A stretch of 21,867 nucleotides of DNA from Pavlovales sp. CCMP2436 (taxonomy: Eukaryota; Haptophyta; Pavlovophyceae; Pavlovales), in contig MU631652.1 of the NCBI GenBank assembly GCA_026770615.1, forward strand, positions 55,764 through 77,630, in the 5' to 3' direction. Below the pieces are notes generated by a model. It was not told the DNA's origin. It was given only the letters and a program-made list of their open reading frames with translations, and ran no database searches. The position numbers and the translations under genes were made by a program. This document shows, piece after piece, positions 16,974-21,867 of the stretch (position 1 is the first letter of the stretch; each line of letters starts with the position of its first letter).

Positions 16974-17702
16974 GTTGGATCTCCATAGTTCTTCGCACCT
17001 CCCTCATTTTATTAATACTTCAACTGGGTGGTCTGTTTCTGAACTGGGCGCCAGGTCAATGGGCCAGCCTTGTGGCTTGTAAAGCAAACCCCCTGAAATG
17101 AAATAGTGGGGGCCAAGCCTGCCCCCCCCCCCGGTCGCGGCGCCGCGCGCGCTCGGCGGCTGGCGGGCGACAGAGCGTTGCTGGGGGCGGGCGAGCGCAT
17201 GGCGTGGGCGGCCAACCCACCCATCGAGGACCTTGCCAACTCGGATCGTCGCTCGCCGACACCACCTCGCCGCCACGAGCCGGGATCGCGGACCCCTATT
17301 TGGCCGCCTCGAAGCGGCCTCGCTCACCGCCCCCCACGGGCGGCCGAGGCGCGCGACAGGCCTGCTGGATGCGCGCACGAGCGGTGCGCCCAGTGCACCA
17401 CTGGCACCGGCACAACCAAGCGGTGCGTCCGACGCTACAGGCCGCGAGCGCGCGCGGCCGCACCGTTTTGAGGGCGTCTGACATTTTAGGTATAATTTTA
17501 GAATGACGTGTCCTATGTCAGCTCGCCTAGAGACGACGATCTTTTCAGTCCGAAGTCTCGATCACCTCCCCGGCGCTCAACCAGACGCCGGGAAGGGAGG
17601 TGCGGGGCCAAACCAACTTAACCAAAGGGGCCAAAGGCGAAAAGGGCCAGAATTAAACCATCGACAATGCGGTGGTCTGAACGTCACCGCGTCCGGCCCG
17701 CG
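16974..17702. other. Upstream region of the glycosyltransferase gene
   Basis: A GC-rich block (17105-17470) with open frames in several phases but no domain, then a short AT-rich tract (TTTTAGGTATAATTTTAGAA, 17486-17505) that could be a core promoter. A stem-loop lies at 17568-17592 (CCCGGCG / CGCCGGG, 10-nt loop). No gene is supported. Confidence 0.4.
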
Positions 17703-17822
17703 GCTCGCTGACACAAGGCGCTCTCGGCCTGCGACTCGTGCGGTCAACGCATCATGGCTCTCCGTCGCGCCTCGTGTGCTGTGTGGCTCGTGGCGCTTGC
17801 GATCGTCGCGAGCGCCGCGGCG
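17703..17822 (+). repeat. Leader plus signal-peptide module, copy B
   Basis: Begins GCTCGCTGACACAAGGCGCT about 50 nt before the ATG at 17754 and ends in codons just after the signal peptide core. It aligns with the reverse complement of 8231-8356 over its full length at about 93 percent by eye, apart from one 9-nt and one 3-nt indel, then similarity stops abruptly. Confidence 0.9.
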
Positions 17823-20245
17823 GCCGACACGATCTGCGGCGAGCTGACCGTCGGCCCCCTCGCCGATCGCCACTGGGTAAACGTGCCCACGTACTGGCTC
17901 AACCTCGATCGCGCCGTAGCGCGCGCTGCTCAGATGTGCGCGCAGCTGCCGCACGTTCTCGCGCACCGCACGTGCGCGACGCGCGTGCGCGCTGTGGACG
18001 CCGCGTTTGCGTACGACGCGGTGGCAGGCTCAGTACTGTACACCGAAGGCCGCGACGAGCTGCGCTTCCCCGACGATCAGATGACACGCCTCAACATAGC
18101 GATCTCGCTTTCGCATCTGAAAGCGCACCACCTGGCTTTTGCTGCCAGGCACGCGCAATACTTGGTGTTGGAGGACGACGTCGATCTCTTGTTCTTCCCG
18201 ATTGCCGCCAAGCTCGGAGAGGGGGGCGTGGCGTCGAGGCCGCTCGAAGCGCGCTCGGCGCGAGGCTTTGCGAAAGCGCTGCCCCCCGGTTGGGCGACCC
18301 TGCAGCTCATGACCATCCAATCGAGAGGTGGCTGGCGGAAGTTACGTAAGCTCTGGCGCCAATCGGGCAGCCGGTGGGGCGGTGCGCTCCCCACGAGTGC
18401 CCTCGCCGCTGCGCACGGCGACGGTACCTGCCCGACTGAGGCGTGGTCCGCGGGAGCATACCTAGCCAGCGCAGGGGCCGCCGCGCAGTGGGTCGCTGCC
18501 TGGCCGATCGAGTTTCCGACGGATCCCAGTGCGGGCTCTGCCGTGACGCCAAGCGCGGCGCTCGTGAGTGAGCTCGTGCAGGGTGACGGGTTTCGCGTTC
18601 GGGTCGAGCGCGTGCCGTGGGTCAAGCCGTGCTGGCGGCTGCAGCAGGAGGGACCGCTGCCCCTCAGGCTCAACTTTGTGCCTGACGTGGGCATCTTGCA
18701 TATCTTCGAGAACTACGGGCCGCTACGATCGGTCGAGGAGGCGGTCGCCGCTGGCGCGGCCGCGAGCGCGTTCGCTGGCACCGATCGTGGCGGGAGCGGG
18801 AGCAGCGGCGACGCCGGCAGTCAGGCCACTGCGTGGCCGCGGCTGCGAGAGTACATCGCCGCGCCTCCGCTCGTTGTGAGCAATCCGATCAATATATCAG
18901 ACATGGGCCACCCCGGCGAGGCCACGATGCACGGTATCAGTCGTGAGTTCGTCCTGCGCTGGTGGTCATGGTGGTCAAAGTCTCAGGCTTCCGTGCAGCT
19001 GCCGGCGCCCACCCGTCGCACGCCGCAGCCAGCGCCCTCTGCCGAGCCAGCGGCGGCGACGGCGACGTGCGCTCGTGTGGCGGTCGTGATTCGGGCGCAC
19101 GCGCACACGCCGCGGCTGTTACGAGAGCTGAGCCGGTATTCGAGCGAGCTGGGCGACGACACTCAGCGTGCGGTGGATGCGGAGGCGACCTTTCCCTCAA
19201 CCTCACGCTACTCACTCTACGTATCGGTCGACACGACGCGAGCTGAGGGCCAGGCGCTCGCTCGCGTGCTTACCAAGCTCGACTTTATCGGCGCCGCACG
19301 GCTGCACACCTACTCCGCTAACACCACGCTCTCCCGCTTTGCGCGCTCCATGGTGCACCTACGTCAGTACGAGCCAAACATCAACTGGGCGTACCACGTT
19401 GAGCCGATGGCACTTTTTGCGAGTTGGGCGGAGCGGAGCGGTGTCGTCGAGTACACGCACGCCATGTTTGTCGAGTCAGACGTTGGATTTAGCGGCAACT
19501 TTGCGGCCTTTCTACGAGCGACCGAGCGGCCCGCTGCTGGCGTGGGCAATGCCGCGCAGGAGGTCGTGGGAGGCGACGGCGGTATTGGCAGCACCCGCTG
19601 GGTCGCGGCAGACGCAGGCGTGAGCGCTGTCGCGAGGGTCCACGGAGATGCGGCCCTCGGAGATCTGCTCGCAATGAAACCTATTTGGATCTCAGGCGCG
19701 CGCTACAGAAAATCGGACCTGCGCTTCTGGACACACTGGAACAAAAGCACGCCGAACTTCCGCCGATTCTTCGCGGACGAGGAGCGGCGGTTCAGAGGCC
19801 CTGACCAGCTGCTCAGGGTCTCCAAACGCCTCCTTGAGGAGATGGCGCACCTCAGCAGAGACCTTGGGGTAGGATGAACGCGCCGACGGCTGAGCCGATA
19901 GCTCGCGAGTCGGCTGGCACCTCATGCGTTCGCCTTCCCCTCCCCCTCCCTCTCCTCCCTCCGTTGCAGGTGTCGGCCTGGAGTCAAATGCTTATATTCA
20001 CTACCGCGCTAATGCACCCGACGATCAACTTCACGCTCGACTCGTTCAGCCCCACGCTCTTTCGGAAACCCCTGCGCCGCACGTTCGATTGGAATGTGCG
20101 CATACGCGAGAGCAGCTGGCCCGTCCTGCGCGCGCGAGACGCGGAGGACGAGGGCGTGCCACCCGGGTGCTTGGCCATGCGGCCTGCCGGTGGGGAGCAG
20201 TGCGCTCGGTTCGTGGGCAAGCTTTACCACGCGCTCAAGTTCTGA
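17754..20245 (+). CDS. Secretory-pathway bidomain glycosyltransferase (two exons)
   Basis: Exon 1 is 17754-19868 and exon 2 is 19970-20245. The 101-nt intron has donor GTAGGA, a long pyrimidine tract and acceptor TTGCAG, in phase 0. Reading through would stop two codons later. The product is 796 residues. An N-terminal signal peptide (1 to about 24) suggests Golgi/ER lumen or secretion. Residues about 43-320 resemble glycosyltransferase family 25: YWLNLDR (47-53), R.VDAA (79-84), SLSHLKAH (118-125), then LVLEDDVD (137-144), a likely metal/nucleotide-sugar DxD-type site. After a Gly/Ser/Ala linker a second region (about 438-796) begins ARVAVVIRAH. It contains WAYHVEP (545-551) and MFVESDVGFSGN (571-582), which looks like a second, different transferase fold with an acidic triad. 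NxS/T sequons occur at 380, 523, 663 and in exon 2. Acceptor and donor sugars cannot be told. It shares its leader with the decayed hydrolase. Confidence 0.8.
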
Positions 20246-21167
20246 TCCAAGTACCCTCATGGATGCCGTGCATGAGTATTAACGCTTCGAAAATCAGATA
20301 GGACTCAAGCGGAATAAATTAGATAGATAGATGTCAATTTATCTGACCGCGCGCTGGGGCGCGCTGCGGACGCAATGCCTTGTCGTCCTCGTCGCCCCTC
20401 CTCCTCCTCGTCCTTCACGTTGCCCTTCTCGCCACCACCTGCCTGCGCCGCAGAGACAAGGAACGCCCATCGAGGAAGAGCGCTGACCTCGTGCGCACGC
20501 TGCACGCCTTGATCACCGAGCCCTCTGCCTCCGGCCGGCCCTAGAGCATCTGAAGCTGTGCGAGGTGGGCAGCTTGCTTGCACAGGCGCACGGCCTTGGC
20601 GGTAGCTACCGGTCTTGCCCTCGATCATGCTCGAACCCCGCGCACGATGTCGGCGATGACCGCCTCGGGTACATCAATCGCCCGGGAACTTTTTGCGCAG
20701 CTAGTTCTTCGTGGGCACCTTCGAGCACTCGGTAGCCTTCTTACCTGTGCACGGGCGGCAGCGCGCGCGGCGCGCGCGGCGCACCGAGCTGCGCGGAGCA
20801 GGCAAGGAGGTGGAGGCGCGCGTGCGGCCACGCGTGCGCGAGCGCGAAGAGATTGTGTGCCTTGGTGCCCTGCTCGTTCCATGAAGGAACACCGTGCGCA
20901 CCGACGGCGGCGAGTTTTGCGACCGGAGCTGGCCTACCCCGTGCGCCGCTCGCTGCTGCACGGGGTAGGCACATCGCGAGCAGTGGCGCGGGCAGCCATC
21001 GTGCGCCCGGTGTTTCTTCTTGCGACCCTTGTTTGCGACGTCACGCGGATTTGCACTGTGCCGGAATTCATATGTCAAAAATGACAGGACGCTTTATCTC
21101 TGAATTTCTGTCCGTGTTACTGGAGATAAAAGTTGACACAATAATTCCCCTAAAATAATAGTGCCTA
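20246..21167. other. Convergent intergenic region, GC-rich, unassigned
   Basis: This lies between the glycosyltransferase stop and the stop of the Mut7-C gene. A GATA-type short repeat (TAGATAGATAG) lies at about 20320-20331. On the minus strand 20720-20545, short protein-like pieces appear in different frames (IDVPEAVIADIVRGVRA, MIEGKTGSYRQ, KAVRLCKQAAHLAQLQML). None joins into a gene under GT-AG rules, so at most this is a decayed fragment. At 20750-20840 GCGCGC-rich low complexity keeps frames open by chance. An inverted pair (CCTACCCCGTGC 20933-20944, GCACGGGGTAGG 20957-20968) makes a 12-bp-stem hairpin. Confidence 0.4.
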
Positions 21168-21664
21168 CTAGGCGTCGCTGGGCTCGGATATGGCGGACTT
21201 GCAGCTAGAGAGCCGCTTCACCGCAGCCACCTCCCCGCCGCCGCTCGCACTCACGCCCACAGAGCTCCCCACGCCGCTGGCCGCGCGCTCGCCGGGCTGG
21301 TTGACAGCGGCCTTTAACGAGTCAATCGTGTCTGAATACTTGGGGCCTGGCCAGAAGATCTGCTCGCACGAACGGCACTGGAAGAACTCGCTCGTCTCCT
21401 GCAACACGCCCTGCGGCACGCGCCCGAGCACCTCGTTTGGCCTGATGCCAGGAGGGGGGGGGTTGAAAGGAACTTACAAAGAATATACAGATAATTTAAT
21501 CCTACAAAAACAATGGACGCCGGAAGCGATGCACCTCATTTGGCCTAAAAAAGAACCTGTGGTAACTGGTATGGAATAACATCACAAATAACATCCAGAA
21601 ACGTACTGCAGCCGCCGCCAGGAGTCTGAGTTGCAGATGCCGCAGCGCGACTCGCCCGCGTCGA
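21168..21664 (-). CDS. Mut7-C RNase-domain protein, C-terminal exons only (partial)
   Basis: Two exons of a minus-strand gene whose 5' part lies beyond the window. They are 21664-21607 (after an AG at 21666-21665) and 21441-21168, joined across a 165-nt intron with donor GTACGT and a pyrimidine-rich tract ending CAG. The join completes a Gln codon. The encoded segments read ESRCGICN, then QPNEVLGRVPQGVLQETSEF, then FQCRSCEQIFWPGPKY. The two CxxC pairs, the RVP.GV.....EF linker and the aromatic-W-x-G following the second pair are the signature of the zinc ribbon ending Mut7-C (PIN-like RNase) domains, found in MUT-7/EXD3-type exonucleases and stand-alone proteins. A low-complexity Ser/Gly/Val tail of about 45 residues follows. 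The nuclease active-site acidic residues are in the missing N-terminal part. Whether a 3'-5' exonuclease domain precedes it cannot be seen. Confidence 0.75.
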
Positions 21665-21867
21665 CTGCCTTTTGTGTGTGTGTGTGTGTGTGTGTGTCAA
21701 TTAAGAAATTCGCTCGTGCTCAGTGAGCGGGAGACAGCAGCAGGCAAACCGGCCAAGGCGTGCAGCAGCGATAACAAAGGGTGATGGTGGGTGTTTCGGG
21801 AGCAGAACCATTTTATATCAAGTAATGGACTCAGGCTTCGGGCCCATAAATATAGCAGATTGAAAAA
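21665..21867 (-). other. Intron of the Mut7-C gene with a GT microsatellite
   Basis: On the minus strand this precedes the first visible exon and is therefore probably intron. It contains a (GT) tract of about 12 units at 21674-21697, immediately beside the splice acceptor in place of a normal pyrimidine tract. No further exon is recognised up to the window end. Confidence 0.45.

Overview
The window looks like nuclear DNA of a GC-rich unicellular eukaryotic alga. A haptophyte is my best guess, from the GC-rich genes, the short spliceosomal introns with mostly GTG-type donors, the secreted glycosyltransferase and the Sfi1-like and Mut7-C proteins. That assignment is inference, because no marker gene is present. 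Gene bodies are GC-rich and sit between AT-rich, repeat-laden intergenic DNA. One run of 972 Ns (10454-11425) breaks the assembly.

Left part (1-4100), three well-supported housekeeping-type genes. A five-exon V-ATPase proteolipid subunit c gene (+, 244-1413) converges on an intronless, probably mitochondrial, J-domain gene (-, 2013-3047). The J-domain gene diverges, across a 251-bp shared promoter region, from a SAP-like small nuclear-type protein gene (+, 3299-3907).

Middle part (4100-11870), almost gene-free. It holds a decayed alpha/beta-hydrolase gene (-, 8296 down to about 7001) with a nonsense codon and a frameshift. A roughly 606-bp TA-flanked inverted-repeat element (7400-8005) splits it. 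A dispersed repeat of about 110-150 bp occurs at 6075-6217, 6740-6845, 10301-10440, 11426-11690 and 11705-11745, and inverted copies border the N gap. There are also a 95-bp G-rich direct repeat (9698/10125), microsatellites and homopolymers.

Right part (11870-21867). An Ala/Arg/Trp-rich Sfi1-like protein gene (-, 11876-13831) is followed by a 5'-truncated, frameshifted non-LTR retrotransposon relic (-, 14264-16238). Next comes a field of three short-motif repeat clusters (16283-16973). A two-exon secretory-pathway bidomain glycosyltransferase gene (+, 17754-20245) follows. The last gene is the 3' end of a Mut7-C RNase-domain gene (-, 21168-21664), whose 5' part lies outside the window.

The most notable observation is that the glycosyltransferase gene and the hydrolase gene, unrelated in their mature proteins, share about 120 nt. 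The shared stretch runs from the 5' leader through the signal-peptide codons and then similarity stops. This suggests that a leader plus signal-peptide module was duplicated onto different cargo proteins.
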